DNA of 64,000 nt from Yersinia entomophaga (GTDB lineage: Bacteria; Pseudomonadota; Gammaproteobacteria; Enterobacterales; Enterobacteriaceae): NCBI RefSeq assembly GCF_001656035.1, contig NZ_CP010029.1, positions 1,662,288-1,726,287 on the forward strand, in the 5' to 3' direction. The notes below the pieces were generated by a model. That model worked only from the letters and a program-made list of their open reading frames with translations. It was not told the origin of the DNA and made no database searches. Positions within the stretch are counted from its first letter, which is position 1. Each line of letters opens with the position of its first letter. Below are positions 1 to 9,310 of this stretch, in pieces. Position numbers and translations under genes: made by a program.

Positions 1-521
1 AGCAAGCCCAGCGCGTCGCGCAGTTAGCGGATAACTTTTTTCTACAGGTTGAGAAACAGTGGAAACTAGAGGGTCGATGTCGGGAATTATTGCAAAATGC
101 CTGTTTGATCCACGAAATCGGCCTTAGCGTTGATTTCAAGCTCGCTCCGCAGCATGCCGCCTACCTGATTAGGTATCTGGATCTGCCTGGATTTACCCCC
201 GCGCAAAAACTGCTTCTCTCCGCTCTCTTGCAAAACCAAAGCGGCACTCTGGATTTATCACTGCTTAGTCAGCAAAACGCGTTACCCGTAGTCATGGCGC
301 AGCGTTTATGTCGCTTGCTACGTCTGGCGATCATTTTCTCCAGCCGTCGTCGGGATGACACCTTACCAGCGGTAAGATTACGCGCCAATGGCGACACTCT
401 GTGCGTGCTATTACCACAAGGCTGGCTGCAGCTGCATCCTTATCGTGCTGAATCACTGGTACAAGAAAGTCACTGGCAAAGCTATGTTCAGTGGCCTCTT
501 ACTCTGGAAGCGTTTGGTTAA
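1..521 (+). CDS. gppA: GppA, guanosine pentaphosphate phosphohydrolase (C-terminal part)
   Basis: The reading frame is open from the window edge (first full codon at base 3) to the stop at 519-521, so the 5' part lies outside the window. About 172 residues are visible. They correspond to the C-terminal HD-like helical region of the exopolyphosphatase/pppGpp phosphohydrolase family, including the [13 protein letters not shown] stretch that is typical of GppA and Ppx. GppA converts pppGpp to ppGpp in the cytoplasm and so tunes the stringent response. In E. coli gppA is the neighbour of rep, and the same pairing is seen here except that a pectinase gene lies between them. An internal TTG at 90 is not a start. 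GppA is preferred over the paralogue Ppx because of the rep neighbourhood. Confidence 0.85.
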   Translation, partial: QAQRVAQLADNFFLQVEKQWKLEGRCRELLQNACLIHEIGLSVDFKLAPQHAAYLIRYLDLPGFTPAQKLLLSALLQNQSGTLDLSLLSQQNALPVVMAQRLCRLLRLAIIFSSRRRDDTLPAVRLRANGDTLCVLLPQGWLQLHPYRAESLVQESHWQSYVQWPLTLEAFG

Positions 522-628
522 GCATTATCTCGGGCGGTTATAGATAGCCGCCCATTATTTCTCCCTTTTCTTATTCAGTAACCCTCCCTCACCACTATTT
601 CGTCTAAAAAAACAGTAAGCACTCGATA

Positions 629-644
629 TGTGATCGCCTTCATC
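629..644 (+). promoter_or_regulatory. Weak CRP-like site upstream of pehX
   Basis: TGTGA at 629-633 is followed after six bases by TCATC, a one-sided match to the CRP consensus TGTGA-N6-TCACA. Pectinase genes in enterobacteria are usually cAMP-CRP dependent, which makes the match worth noting. The right half-site is poor, so this is only a candidate. Confidence 0.3.
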
Positions 645-671
645 TTAAAAATAAAACTATGTGTGTATTTT

Positions 672-690
672 TATAGAACAGCGTTTCTAT
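672..690 (+). promoter_or_regulatory. Candidate KdgR operator upstream of pehX
   Basis: ATAGAA (673-678) and TTCTAT (685-690) form a perfect inverted repeat with a six-base centre, about 75 bp before the pehX start. The segment 672-688 agrees at about 13 of 17 positions with the KdgR box consensus as I recall it (AATRAAAYNYYRTTTYA). KdgR is the repressor of pectin-degradation genes in plant-pathogenic and related enterobacteria, so repression of pehX in the absence of ketodeoxygluconate is the inferred role. Confidence 0.45.
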
Positions 691-762
691 TTTAAAATTA
701 TCTCCTCCATCAGAAGACAGCGCTGTCTGCGACAACTCTCTCCATTTCAATGAGGAATAAGA

Positions 763-2577
763 ATGCGCGTACAGCTTCAACGTCGTCATCCCCTGAATAT
801 GCTGTTGATTCTTTCTGGTTTGGCACTTGCCCCTGCCACAGCATTGGCCGAACTGAAAGCACCGCAAAATCTACAGGTTCCCACGCTGGCTTATGACGAA
901 AACAGCTTAGTATTAGTGTGGGAAGCGCCGCAAGATAACGGTCAAATCGTCGATTATCAGGTGTATTCCGCAGGGAAACTGCTGGGCCTTGCCAGTGAAA
1001 ATAATGACCGATACTCTCCGGCCAAACCCTATATCAATCATTTCTACGCAAATGATAAGCAGCAATTTCAGCACAAGATTCTGATACAGAATTTCACCGT
1101 ACAGGGGCTACAACCTGACACGACTTACTCGTTTAGCGTCAAAGCGCGCTATGCTGACGGTTCACTGTCACCTGACAGTCAGGTGATTACCGCGAAAACA
1201 ACGGCGTTACCTCAGGTGCTGAATATTCGTGATTTCGGTGCCAAAGACGATGGAAAAACCCTCAATACCCAAGCGATTCAACAGGCGATCAATAGCTGTA
1301 AACCTGGTTGCCGCATTGATATTCCCGCTGGGGTGTATAAAACCGGCGCGCTGTGGCTAAAAAGCGATATGACGTTGAATCTTGAGGCTGGCTCGACCTT
1401 GCTGGGTTCGGAAAATCCGACGGATTACCCCGCAGGCTATTATCTTTATAGCTATTCCACCGTCCAGCGTCCGGCTTCGCTGATTAATGCCATAAATCCT
1501 GATCAGACCGCGCCGGGCACCTTCCGAAATATCCGCATCGTTGGCTTTGGAACTATCGATGGCAATGGCTGGCTCCGCGCGAAAACCGGCGAAATATCAG
1601 ATGAATTAGGCAATAAGCTGCCGCAATACGCCGTGAGCAAAAATACCAAAGTGCACGAAGACGGCATTCTAGCCAAAAATCAGGTTGAACAGGCTGTTTC
1701 CGCAGGAATAGATCTAAAAACGGCTTACGGCCAGAAACGATCCAGTTTGATCACCTTGCGCGGCGTAGAAAATCTGTATCTAGCCGGATTCACCGTTCGT
1801 AATCCGGCATTTCACGGCATTATGAATCTGGAAAACCATAACGTGGTGGCTAATGGTTTAATCCATCAAACTTATGATGCTAATAACGGCGACGGTATTG
1901 AGTTCGGCAATAGTCAGAATGTCATGGTGTTCAATAACTTCTTCGATACTGGCGATGATTGCATTAACTTTGCCGCAGGCACTGGCGAAATGGCTCAGCA
2001 ACAGGAGCCAATGAAAGGAGCGTGGTTATTTAACAACTATTTCCGCATGGGCCACGGCGCTATCGTCACCGGCAGCCATACTGGCGCATGGATTGAGGAT
2101 ATTCTGGCGGAAAATAACGTGATGTATCTGACGGATATTGGCCTGAGAGCCAAAAGTACCCGCTCAATCGGCGGTGGCGCGCGCAACGTCACTTTCCGCA
2201 ATAATGCTATGCAAGATATCGCCAAACAGGCTGTCGTCATGACGCTGGACTATGCGGATAGCAATGCCAATCTGGATTATCCTCCGGCGAAAATTCCTGC
2301 TCAATTCTATGATTTTACAGTAAGAAATGTGACAGTGAATAACCAGACAGGAAAAAACGCATCCATTGAGATTAAGGGTGACAGTGACAAACAGGCCTGG
2401 CACCGTCTGGTGCATTTCGACAATGTGAAATTCGATCGGGTCACGCCAACGGCAATCAGCGATTTACGTGATAGCCAGTTCAATCAGGTTATTTTCACCC
2501 AGCTACGTGGCGAAAACCCTTGGCATTTCAGCGCGATAAAAAATGTAACCGTAGATGGGAAACCCGTGACACCATAG
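763..2577 (+). CDS. pehX: PehX, secreted exo-polygalacturonase (GH28) with FnIII domain
   Basis: The product (604 aa) is predicted to remove digalacturonate units from the non-reducing end of pectate. Residues 1-29 form a signal peptide (RRH, hydrophobic core, ATALA before E30). Residues about 32-150 look like a fibronectin type III domain (PQNLQVP, then TTYSFSVKARYADG), and the rest is a right-handed beta-helix of glycoside hydrolase family 28. The family catalytic motifs are all present: NGDGIEFG near 372, DTGDDCINF near 396, GHGAIVTGSHTG near 429 and RAKS near 461. The ATG follows a GAGG ribosome site at 752-755. It closely resembles the characterised exopolygalacturonase of Yersinia enterocolitica. 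It stands alone between gppA and rep, with candidate KdgR and CRP sites upstream, and reads toward rep with only 26 bp between the stops. Confidence 0.93.
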   Translation: MRVQLQRRHPLNMLLILSGLALAPATALAELKAPQNLQVPTLAYDENSLVLVWEAPQDNGQIVDYQVYSAGKLLGLASENNDRYSPAKPYINHFYANDKQQFQHKILIQNFTVQGLQPDTTYSFSVKARYADGSLSPDSQVITAKTTALPQVLNIRDFGAKDDGKTLNTQAIQQAINSCKPGCRIDIPAGVYKTGALWLKSDMTLNLEAGSTLLGSENPTDYPAGYYLYSYSTVQRPASLINAINPDQTAPGTFRNIRIVGFGTIDGNGWLRAKTGEISDELGNKLPQYAVSKNTKVHEDGILAKNQVEQAVSAGIDLKTAYGQKRSSLITLRGVENLYLAGFTVRNPAFHGIMNLENHNVVANGLIHQTYDANNGDGIEFGNSQNVMVFNNFFDTGDDCINFAAGTGEMAQQQEPMKGAWLFNNYFRMGHGAIVTGSHTGAWIEDILAENNVMYLTDIGLRAKSTRSIGGGARNVTFRNNAMQDIAKQAVVMTLDYADSNANLDYPPAKIPAQFYDFTVRNVTVNNQTGKNASIEIKGDSDKQAWHRLVHFDNVKFDRVTPTAISDLRDSQFNQVIFTQLRGENPWHFSAIKNVTVDGKPVTP

Positions 2578-2603
2578 GGTTCATCAACAGATTTCCCTAC
2601 CCA

Positions 2604-4622
2604 TTATTTCTTGGCATTTGCCAATTGAGCACGAATACTGGCCAGATGACTCTGGCCTTTTTGCATCCGTTCTTCCGGCGTAATCACTTTACGCTCCGAT
2701 TCCCAGTCCAAATCATCCTGCGGCAATTCCATCAGAAAACGGCTAGGTTCCGGCCGCATTAATTCACCGTATTGCCGGCGTTCCCGACAGTGTGTGAAGA
2801 ACAGTTCCCGCTGGGCGCGAGTGATGCCAACGTAGGCCAGACGTCGTTCTTCATCCACATTATCTTCGTCGATACTGCTTTGGTGAGGCAGTAGCCCTTC
2901 TTCCATGCCGACTAAAAATACGTAGGGAAATTCCAGACCTTTCGAAGCGTGCAAAGTCATTAGCTGCACCTGATCCAACTCTTCGTCGCTTTCTCCGCGC
3001 TCCATCATATCCCGCAGGGTGAAACGCGTGACAACCTGGGTCAAAGTCATTTGCTCGTCCAGTTCCGAGCCTTCCAACATTTCCGTCATCCAGCTAAACA
3101 GCATGTTGACGTTTTTCATCCGCATTTCTGCCGCTTTCGGGCTGGGAGAAGTTTCAAACAGCCAACTTTCGTATTCCATTCCGTGAAGCAAATCCCGCAC
3201 TGCGGCAATAGGTTCACGCTCCACCAGCCGAATAATACTCTCCAGCCAGTGGGTGAAACGCTGTAAAGACTCTAGTCCACGGCCTGTCAGATGCTGGCTC
3301 AAACCTAAGTCAAAGCTGGCGTGATACAGGCTCTTGTTTCGGATATTCGCCCATTCGCCTAGTTTCTGAATCGTTGCCGGGCCGATTTCTCGTTTAGGCG
3401 TATTCACAATGCGCAGGAAGGCGCTGTCATCGTCCTGATTGGTTAAGACACGTAGATAGGCTAGCAAGTCTTTGATTTCAGGGCGAGAAAAGAAAGAGTC
3501 TCCGCCGGAAATGCGGTAAGGAATTCGGTTTTGCACCAACAATTTCTCGAAAAGCCGCGATTGATGGTTACCGCGGTATAAAATAGCGTAATCACCGTAC
3601 TGAGTTTTCTTAATAAAGTGATGGGCGATCAGTTCTCCCACCACTCTTTCGGCTTCATGGTCTTCATTATTGGCGGTAATAACCTTCAGCGGTTCGCCGT
3701 AACCTAATTCGGAAAACAGTCGTTTTTCAAAAACGTGCGGGTTATTGGCGATCAAAATATTGGCCGCTTTCAATATCCTCCCAGAAGAACGGTAGTTTTG
3801 TTCCAGCTTAATCACCTGCAACTGAGGAAAATCTTGATTCAGCAACACCAGGTTCTGCGGCCGAGCGCCACGCCAGGAGTAAATTGACTGATCGTCATCT
3901 CCCACCACGGTAAAGCGCGCCCGATTGCCCACCAGCAACTTAACCATTTGATATTGGCTGGTATTAGTATCCTGATACTCATCTACCAGCAGATAACGTA
4001 GTTTGTTCTGCCAGCGTTCGCGCACTTCTTCGTTTTTTTGCAGCAGCAGCGTTGGCAGAGAAATTAAATCGTCAAAATCCAGTACGTTGCAGGCTTTTAA
4101 GTGATCGTCATATAAGGTATAGCAGTGAGCAAAGATCTTATCGCGTTCCGAACGCGCCTGTGCAGCCGCGGCGGCCGGAGTCATTAGATCGTTTTTCCAA
4201 TTAGAGATCGTCGAGATCAACTGCTGTAGCTGAGTTTTATCTTCTTCCAACCACTTGCTGGTAAGATCTTTTAGCAACCCCATCTGATCCTGTGCGTCAA
4301 ACAGCGAGAAGTTAGATTTCATCCCCAGCGCTTTATATTCTTTCTTAATGATTTCCAGCCCCAAAGTATGGAAAGTTGAAATCATTAAACCGCGAGCTTC
4401 TTTACGCCCCAGCGTTTGCGCCACGCGTTCTTTCATCTCGCGAGCGGCCTTATTGGTAAAGGTTACAGCGGCGATATGGCTGGGCTTATAGCCACACTGA
4501 CGGATCAAGTGCGCGATTTTATTAGTAATTACACGGGTTTTACCCGAGCCAGCACCGGCCAGCACTAGGCAGGGTCCGGTGACAAATTCGACGGCTTGTT
4601 GTTGGCTGGGATTTAATCGCAT
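2604..4622 (-). CDS. rep: Rep, ATP-dependent 3'-5' DNA helicase
   Basis: This superfamily 1A helicase (672 aa; E. coli Rep has 673) removes proteins from DNA ahead of the replication fork and works with DnaB at the fork. The motifs appear in order from the N-terminus: Q motif [11 protein letters not shown], Walker [10 protein letters not shown], motif Ia [14 protein letters not shown], Walker B VDEYQDTN, motif [16 protein letters not shown], motif IV EQNYRSS, motif [17 protein letters not shown] and motif [13 protein letters not shown]. Length and the [17 protein letters not shown] segment favour Rep over UvrD or PcrA, and gppA lies close by as in E. coli. The gene is divergent from ppiC, with about 200 bp between the two starts. 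Confidence 0.97.
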   Translation of the reverse strand: MRLNPSQQQAVEFVTGPCLVLAGAGSGKTRVITNKIAHLIRQCGYKPSHIAAVTFTNKAAREMKERVAQTLGRKEARGLMISTFHTLGLEIIKKEYKALGMKSNFSLFDAQDQMGLLKDLTSKWLEEDKTQLQQLISTISNWKNDLMTPAAAAAQARSERDKIFAHCYTLYDDHLKACNVLDFDDLISLPTLLLQKNEEVRERWQNKLRYLLVDEYQDTNTSQYQMVKLLVGNRARFTVVGDDDQSIYSWRGARPQNLVLLNQDFPQLQVIKLEQNYRSSGRILKAANILIANNPHVFEKRLFSELGYGEPLKVITANNEDHEAERVVGELIAHHFIKKTQYGDYAILYRGNHQSRLFEKLLVQNRIPYRISGGDSFFSRPEIKDLLAYLRVLTNQDDDSAFLRIVNTPKREIGPATIQKLGEWANIRNKSLYHASFDLGLSQHLTGRGLESLQRFTHWLESIIRLVEREPIAAVRDLLHGMEYESWLFETSPSPKAAEMRMKNVNMLFSWMTEMLEGSELDEQMTLTQVVTRFTLRDMMERGESDEELDQVQLMTLHASKGLEFPYVFLVGMEEGLLPHQSSIDEDNVDEERRLAYVGITRAQRELFFTHCRERRQYGELMRPEPSRFLMELPQDDLDWESERKVITPEERMQKGQSHLASIRAQLANAKK

Positions 4623-4821
4623 AGCGCTCGGTTACTCACGGTTACTCTGTGGGATGGTGGGGAGGAAGAGTGTAGCAGAAAGAAGCGGGTGAAAAAAAAC
4701 GCCTGTCATTTTGCTTTCCCGCTTTCAAGCCGCCAAAAGCTTCAATCGTCGGCAAAATACGCTACACTGGCGGCCGATTAAAGGCGATATTCATTCAAAT
4801 TACATTGTGGTGATAAGTATT

Positions 4822-5103
4822 ATGGCGAACAAAGCTTCTGCGTTGCATATTCTGGTCGATGATGAAAAACAGGCAAATGATATTCTGGCGCAGTTGAACA
4901 ATGGCGCTAATTTCCAGGAATTAGCCAAGAAATACTCTAATTGTCCGTCTAAACGTAACGGCGGCGATCTGGGCGAGTTTAACAAGGGCGATATGGTGCC
5001 AGCTTTTGATAAAGCGGTATTTAGCTGTGAATTGCTACAACCTTATGGCCCGGTAAAAACCCAGTTCGGTTATCACATCATTAAAGTGCTGTACCGTAGC
5101 TAA
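4822..5103 (+). CDS. ppiC: PpiC, parvulin-type peptidyl-prolyl isomerase
   Basis: The product is a 93-residue stand-alone parvulin, the same length as E. coli PpiC, which catalyses cis-trans isomerisation of prolyl bonds in the cytoplasm. Almost the whole protein is one rotamase domain: [46 protein letters not shown] and [10 protein letters not shown]. The open frame extends upstream to 4711, but the parvulin domain begins immediately after [10 protein letters not shown] and no family member has the longer N-terminus, so the ATG at 4822 is chosen. The ribosome site in front of it is weak. A strong terminator follows the stop codon. Confidence 0.95.
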   Translation: MANKASALHILVDDEKQANDILAQLNNGANFQELAKKYSNCPSKRNGGDLGEFNKGDMVPAFDKAVFSCELLQPYGPVKTQFGYHIIKVLYRS

Positions 5104-5122
5104 TATTGCTGAGCTTGAATGT

Positions 5123-5152
5123 AAAAAAACCGGCACGCATGGCCGGTTTTTT
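5123..5152 (+). terminator. Bidirectional intrinsic terminator between ppiC and ilvC
   Basis: A run of A followed by ACCGGC, the loop ACGCATG, and GCCGG with six T make a hairpin flanked by A and T tracts on both strands. It lies between the convergent genes ppiC and ilvC and can end transcription from both. Confidence 0.85.
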
Positions 5153-5207
5153 ATAGCGAACATCTCGAGCACTGACCCATCTCAAAATGGCCAGCAAGGT
5201 AGCTTGA

Positions 5208-6686
5208 TTAGCCCGCAACCGCGATGCGCTTCATATCCTTCATATACCCACGCAGCTTATGCCCTACCGCCTCAATCGGATGGTTACGAATCGCTTCGTT
5301 AACATCACGCAACTGAGCGTTATCTACCGCAGTACCCGCTACGCTTTTGCCCAGATCCCCGGCTTGCAGAGAATCCATAAATTTGGCTTTCAGCAGCGGT
5401 ACCGCTGCATTAGCGAACAGGTAGTTACCGTATTCTGCGGTATCAGAGATAACCACGTTCATTTCATACAAACGCTTACGAGCGATGGTATTGGCGATCA
5501 ACGGCAGCTCATGCAGCGATTCGTAATAGGCTGATTCTTCGATAATACCTGAATCAACCATGGTTTCGAACGCCAATTCTACCCCGGCTTTTACCATGGC
5601 AATCATCAGCACGCCGTGGTCAAAATATTCCTGCTCGGAGATTTTACCTTCGAACTGCGGCGCGTTTTCAAAGGCCGTTTTACCGGTTTCTTCGCGCCAC
5701 TTCAGCAGTTTCACGTCGTCTTCTGCCCAGTCGGCCATCATGCCGCTGGAGAATGCGCCGGAAATGATGTCATCCATATGTTTTTGGAACAGCGGCGCCA
5801 TGATTTCTTTCAGTTGCTCTGACAGCGCGTAGGCACGCAGTTTCGCCGGGTTGGACAGACGATCCATCATCAGAGTGATACCGCCCTGTTTCAGCGCTTC
5901 GGTGATGGTTTCCCAGCCGAATTGAATCAGTTTTTCAGCGTAGGCTGCATCAGTACCTTCTGCCACCAGTTTGTCGAAGCACAGCAGGGAACCCGCTTGC
6001 AACATACCGCACAGAATGGTTTGCTCACCCATCAGGTCGGATTTCACTTCCGCAACAAATGATGATTCCAACACGCCAGCGCGGTGACCACCGGTTGCAG
6101 CAGCCCAGGCTTTCGCGATTGCCATGCCTTCGCCCTTAGGATCGTTTTCCGGGTGAACGGCGATAAGCGTTGGTACACCGAAACCGCGCTTGTATTCTTC
6201 ACGTACTTCGGTGCCCGGACATTTCGGCGCAACCATCACTACGGTAATGTCTTTACGTACTTGCTCGCCAACTTCCACGATATTAAAACCGTGCGAGTAC
6301 CCCAGCGCCGCCCCGTCTTTCATCAACGGCTGAACGGCCTGAACCACGGCGGAATGCTGTTTGTCTGGCGTCAGGTTGACCACTAAATCAGCCTGCGGAA
6401 TCAGTTCTTCGTAAGTGCCAACTTTGAAGCCGTTTTCCGTCGCTTTGCGCCATGATGCCCGCTTCTCTGCGATGGCTTCTTTACGCAGCGCGTAGGCTAC
6501 GTCCAGGCCAGAGTCGCGCATATTCAAACCCTGATTCAGCCCCTGAGCACCACAACCGATGATCACCACTTTTTTACCTTTCAGGTAGTTCGCTTCATCT
6601 GCAAACTCTTCACGTCCCATAAAGCGACATTTACCCAATTGCGCCAACTGCTGACGCAGGTTCAATGTGTTGAAATAATTAGCCAT
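5208..6686 (-). CDS. ilvC: IlvC, ketol-acid reductoisomerase (class II)
   Basis: The enzyme isomerises and reduces acetolactate or acetohydroxybutyrate with NADPH, the second common step of valine and isoleucine synthesis. The product is 492 residues (E. coli 491), the long class II form with a duplicated C-terminal knotted domain. The N-terminal Rossmann motif is [17 protein letters not shown], followed by [14 protein letters not shown] and the catalytic-region segment [13 protein letters not shown]. The frame is open to 6734, but [14 protein letters not shown] at 6686 matches the known N-terminus and has a GGAG ribosome site just upstream. It is divergent from its activator gene ilvY, so induction by substrate through IlvY is expected. 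Confidence 0.97.
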   Translation of the reverse strand: MANYFNTLNLRQQLAQLGKCRFMGREEFADEANYLKGKKVVIIGCGAQGLNQGLNMRDSGLDVAYALRKEAIAEKRASWRKATENGFKVGTYEELIPQADLVVNLTPDKQHSAVVQAVQPLMKDGAALGYSHGFNIVEVGEQVRKDITVVMVAPKCPGTEVREEYKRGFGVPTLIAVHPENDPKGEGMAIAKAWAAATGGHRAGVLESSFVAEVKSDLMGEQTILCGMLQAGSLLCFDKLVAEGTDAAYAEKLIQFGWETITEALKQGGITLMMDRLSNPAKLRAYALSEQLKEIMAPLFQKHMDDIISGAFSSGMMADWAEDDVKLLKWREETGKTAFENAPQFEGKISEQEYFDHGVLMIAMVKAGVELAFETMVDSGIIEESAYYESLHELPLIANTIARKRLYEMNVVISDTAEYGNYLFANAAVPLLKAKFMDSLQAGDLGKSVAGTAVDNAQLRDVNEAIRNHPIEAVGHKLRGYMKDMKRIAVAG

Positions 6687-6811
6687 AGTGGTACTCCGTT
6701 CGATGTTGTGTTGCGTTATTTTCACATCCCCCAATCTGTGTGAGGGATTCTCTTGAATTCACTATATGTCAGGAAATCCGTTGCTGAAATTGATATATTT
6801 ACAAGGTGTCG

Positions 6812-6826
6812 TTGCAGATTTTGCAA
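6812..6826. promoter_or_regulatory. Candidate IlvY operator in the ilvY-ilvC divergent promoter
   Basis: TTGCA and TGCAA (6812-6816 and 6822-6826) form an inverted repeat centred in the 174-bp region between the two divergent starts. LysR-type activators bind such imperfect dyads, and in E. coli IlvY binds two operators in this same intergenic region. A possible degenerate second half begins at TTGCTGAAATTG near 6781. Confidence 0.5.
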
Positions 6827-6860
6827 TATAACAATTTCCTCGCCAACGAGAGCCAGCGCT

Positions 6861-7754
6861 ATGGATTTACGTGACCTGAAGCTGTTTTTACATCTGGCTG
6901 AGAGCCGCCATTTTGGCCGCTCGGCCAAAGCAATGCATATCAGCCCATCTACCCTTTCCCGCCAGATTCAGCGGTTGGAAGAAACCATAGGGCAGCCGTT
7001 GTTTCTGCGGGATAACCGTACCGTGCAACTCACCGATGCCGGCACCCAGTTGAAAGCCTTTGCTCAACAAACCTTATTGCAATATCAGCAATTGCGTCAT
7101 GCGCTGGGGCAGCACGGGCCGTCACTGAGCGGCGAGCTAAGACTGTTTTGCTCCGTTACCGCCGCCTACAGCCACTTGCCGCCGATTCTGGATCGTTTTC
7201 GCGCCGAACACCCACTGGTGGAAATCAAACTGACCACCGGCGACGCCGCCAACGCCGTAGACAAGGTGCAGTCTAACGAAGCCGATTTGGGGATTGCTGG
7301 TCGCCCTGAAACCCTGCCTGGCACGGTAGAATTCACCCAAATCGGCGAGATTCCATTAGTACTGATTGCGCCTGCGCTCCCCTGCGCCGTTCGTACTCAG
7401 GCTGCTGAAGCTCATCCTGATTGGAACAATATTCCGTTTATCCTGCCGGAACACGGCCCGTCGCGAAAACGCATCGATTTATGGTTCCGCCGCCATCGCA
7501 TTACTAACCCACTGATTTACGCCACCGTTTCCGGTCATGAGGCGATTGTTTCGATGGTTGCGCTCGGTTGCGGTATTGCCCTGATTCCGGAAGTGGTGGT
7601 GGAAAACAGCCCAGAACCCGTGCGAAACCGTATTTCTTTACTCGATAATATTTCGCTGGTTGAACCCTTTGAGTTGGGAGTCTGCGTGCAGAAAAAACGT
7701 TTAAACGAACCCTTGATCGAGGCATTTTGGGGGCTGCTGCACAGCCCCGTTTGA
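6861..7754 (+). CDS. ilvY: IlvY, LysR-type activator of ilvC
   Basis: The protein has 297 residues, equal to E. coli IlvY. Residues 1-60 hold the winged helix-turn-helix (MDLRDLKLFLHLAESRHFGR, then SPSTLSRQIQRLEE). The rest is the periplasmic-binding-like sensor domain that detects acetolactate or acetohydroxybutyrate and activates ilvC. The frame extends upstream to 6753 but the extra 36 residues match nothing in LysR proteins and cross the operator, so the ATG at 6861 is preferred. The gene converges on ilvA with 6 bp between the stops and no room for a terminator. Confidence 0.95.
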   Translation: MDLRDLKLFLHLAESRHFGRSAKAMHISPSTLSRQIQRLEETIGQPLFLRDNRTVQLTDAGTQLKAFAQQTLLQYQQLRHALGQHGPSLSGELRLFCSVTAAYSHLPPILDRFRAEHPLVEIKLTTGDAANAVDKVQSNEADLGIAGRPETLPGTVEFTQIGEIPLVLIAPALPCAVRTQAAEAHPDWNNIPFILPEHGPSRKRIDLWFRRHRITNPLIYATVSGHEAIVSMVALGCGIALIPEVVVENSPEPVRNRISLLDNISLVEPFELGVCVQKKRLNEPLIEAFWGLLHSPV

Positions 7755-7760
7755 TGCAAA

Positions 7761-9305
7761 TTAACCGGCGAGGAAGAATCTAAACGCCGGATTATCGGTT
7801 TCATCGTGGCAAATGTAGCCCAGCGCAGTCAGGTGCTGTTCAAATTCCGGCTCGATCTCGGATAGCTCGAAGCCCGCCAGCACCCGGCCAAAATCAGTGC
7901 CGTGGCTGCGATAATGGAACAACGAGATATTCCAGTGGGTACCGAGCGTATTGAGGAATTTCAACAGCGCGCCCTGTGATTCCGGGAATTCAAAACTGTA
8001 CAAACGTTCGCGCAGCGGCTTAGGAGGACGACCGCCAACCATATAGCGCACATGCAGTTTGGCCATTTCATCGTCGGACAAATCCACTACCTGATAACCA
8101 TCCGCCTGTAATTCAGCGATGATTTCAGCCCGTTCGGCGAATCCTCGGGTCAAACGCACCCCGACAAAAATGCAGGCGTTATCCGCGTCCGCGTAGCGAT
8201 AGTTAAATTCGGTTACCGCCCGACCGCCCAGCAATTGGCAAAAGCGCAGGAAACTGCCTTTTTGCTCAAGGATCGTTACGGCTAACAGCGCTTCTCGCTG
8301 CTCACCTAGTTCACAACGCTCTGAAACATAACGTAAACCGTGGAAATTAACGTTAGCGCCAGAAAGTATATGAGCCAGACGTTCACCTTGAATATTATGC
8401 TGCTGAACATATTTTTTCAGCCCCGCCAACGCCAGCGCACCGGAAGGTTCCGCAATCGCACGAACGTCTTCAAAAATATCTTTGAGCGCCGCGCAGATGG
8501 CGTCGCTATCCACGGTGATAACGTCATCCAGATATTCCTGACACAGGCGGAAAGTCTCGTCACCAATGCGTTTCACTGCCACACCTTCGGCAAACAGCCC
8601 GACGCGAGCCAAATCAACCGGAGCTCCCGCCGCTAATGCCGCTTGCAAACAGGCAGAGTCTTCCGCTTCCACGCCGATCACTTTGATTTGCGGCATCAGT
8701 TGTTTAATTAATACCGCCACGCCAGCGGCCAGACCACCGCCGCCAACGGGAACAAAAACCCGATCCAAATGGGCGTCCTGTTGCAGTAGTTCCATCGCCA
8801 GCGTGCCTTGTCCAGCAATGACCGCCGGATGATCGAAAGGCGGTATAAAGGTGTAACCCTGCTGGCGGGAAATTTCGATGGCTTTAGCTTTGGCCTCATC
8901 AAAATTGGCACCAAACAACAGCACTTCGCCACCAAAGCTACGCACCGCATCCACTTTGATGTCTGCGGTGGCAACCGGCATCACAATCAGCGATTTAATG
9001 CCCAGTTTACTAGCAGAAAGCGCCACGCCCTGTGCGTGATTACCCGCAGAAGCGGTCACTACGCCGCAGGCTTTCTGTTCTTCATTCAGCCCCGCCAGCA
9101 TGGCGTAAGCGCCACGCAGCTTAAAACTGTGTACCGGATGGCGATCTTCCCGCTTAACCAAAATGGTGTTACTCAAGCGAGATGAAATTTTCTCCATCAC
9201 CTGTAATGGCGTGACCTGCGTAACTTCATATACCGGCGCGCGCAGCACCGCTCGCAGGTACTCTGCGCCACTGGGCGCATCGGGTAACGCTTGTGATTCC
9301 GCCAT
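7761..9305 (-). CDS. ilvA: IlvA, biosynthetic threonine deaminase
   Basis: This PLP enzyme (514 aa, the E. coli length) deaminates threonine to 2-oxobutanoate, the committed step to isoleucine, and is feedback-inhibited by isoleucine. The catalytic fold type II domain covers about residues 1-330 with the PLP lysine in HSFKLRGAY, the serine-rich SAGNHAQGVA motif and the phosphate loop VPVGGGGLAAG. The C-terminal 180 residues contain two ACT-like regulatory modules, which distinguishes it from the short catabolic TdcB. It is the last gene of the ilvGMEDA operon, 5 bp after ilvD. Confidence 0.97.
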   Translation of the reverse strand: MAESQALPDAPSGAEYLRAVLRAPVYEVTQVTPLQVMEKISSRLSNTILVKREDRHPVHSFKLRGAYAMLAGLNEEQKACGVVTASAGNHAQGVALSASKLGIKSLIVMPVATADIKVDAVRSFGGEVLLFGANFDEAKAKAIEISRQQGYTFIPPFDHPAVIAGQGTLAMELLQQDAHLDRVFVPVGGGGLAAGVAVLIKQLMPQIKVIGVEAEDSACLQAALAAGAPVDLARVGLFAEGVAVKRIGDETFRLCQEYLDDVITVDSDAICAALKDIFEDVRAIAEPSGALALAGLKKYVQQHNIQGERLAHILSGANVNFHGLRYVSERCELGEQREALLAVTILEQKGSFLRFCQLLGGRAVTEFNYRYADADNACIFVGVRLTRGFAERAEIIAELQADGYQVVDLSDDEMAKLHVRYMVGGRPPKPLRERLYSFEFPESQGALLKFLNTLGTHWNISLFHYRSHGTDFGRVLAGFELSEIEPEFEQHLTALGYICHDETDNPAFRFFLAG

Positions 9306-9310
9306 AGCCC

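Noticed and set aside
5259..6386. Several plus-strand open frames of 60-100 codons opposite ilvC
   Set aside because: They lie entirely antisense to a strongly conserved gene, have no family features or ribosome sites, and are explained by the codon bias of ilvC.
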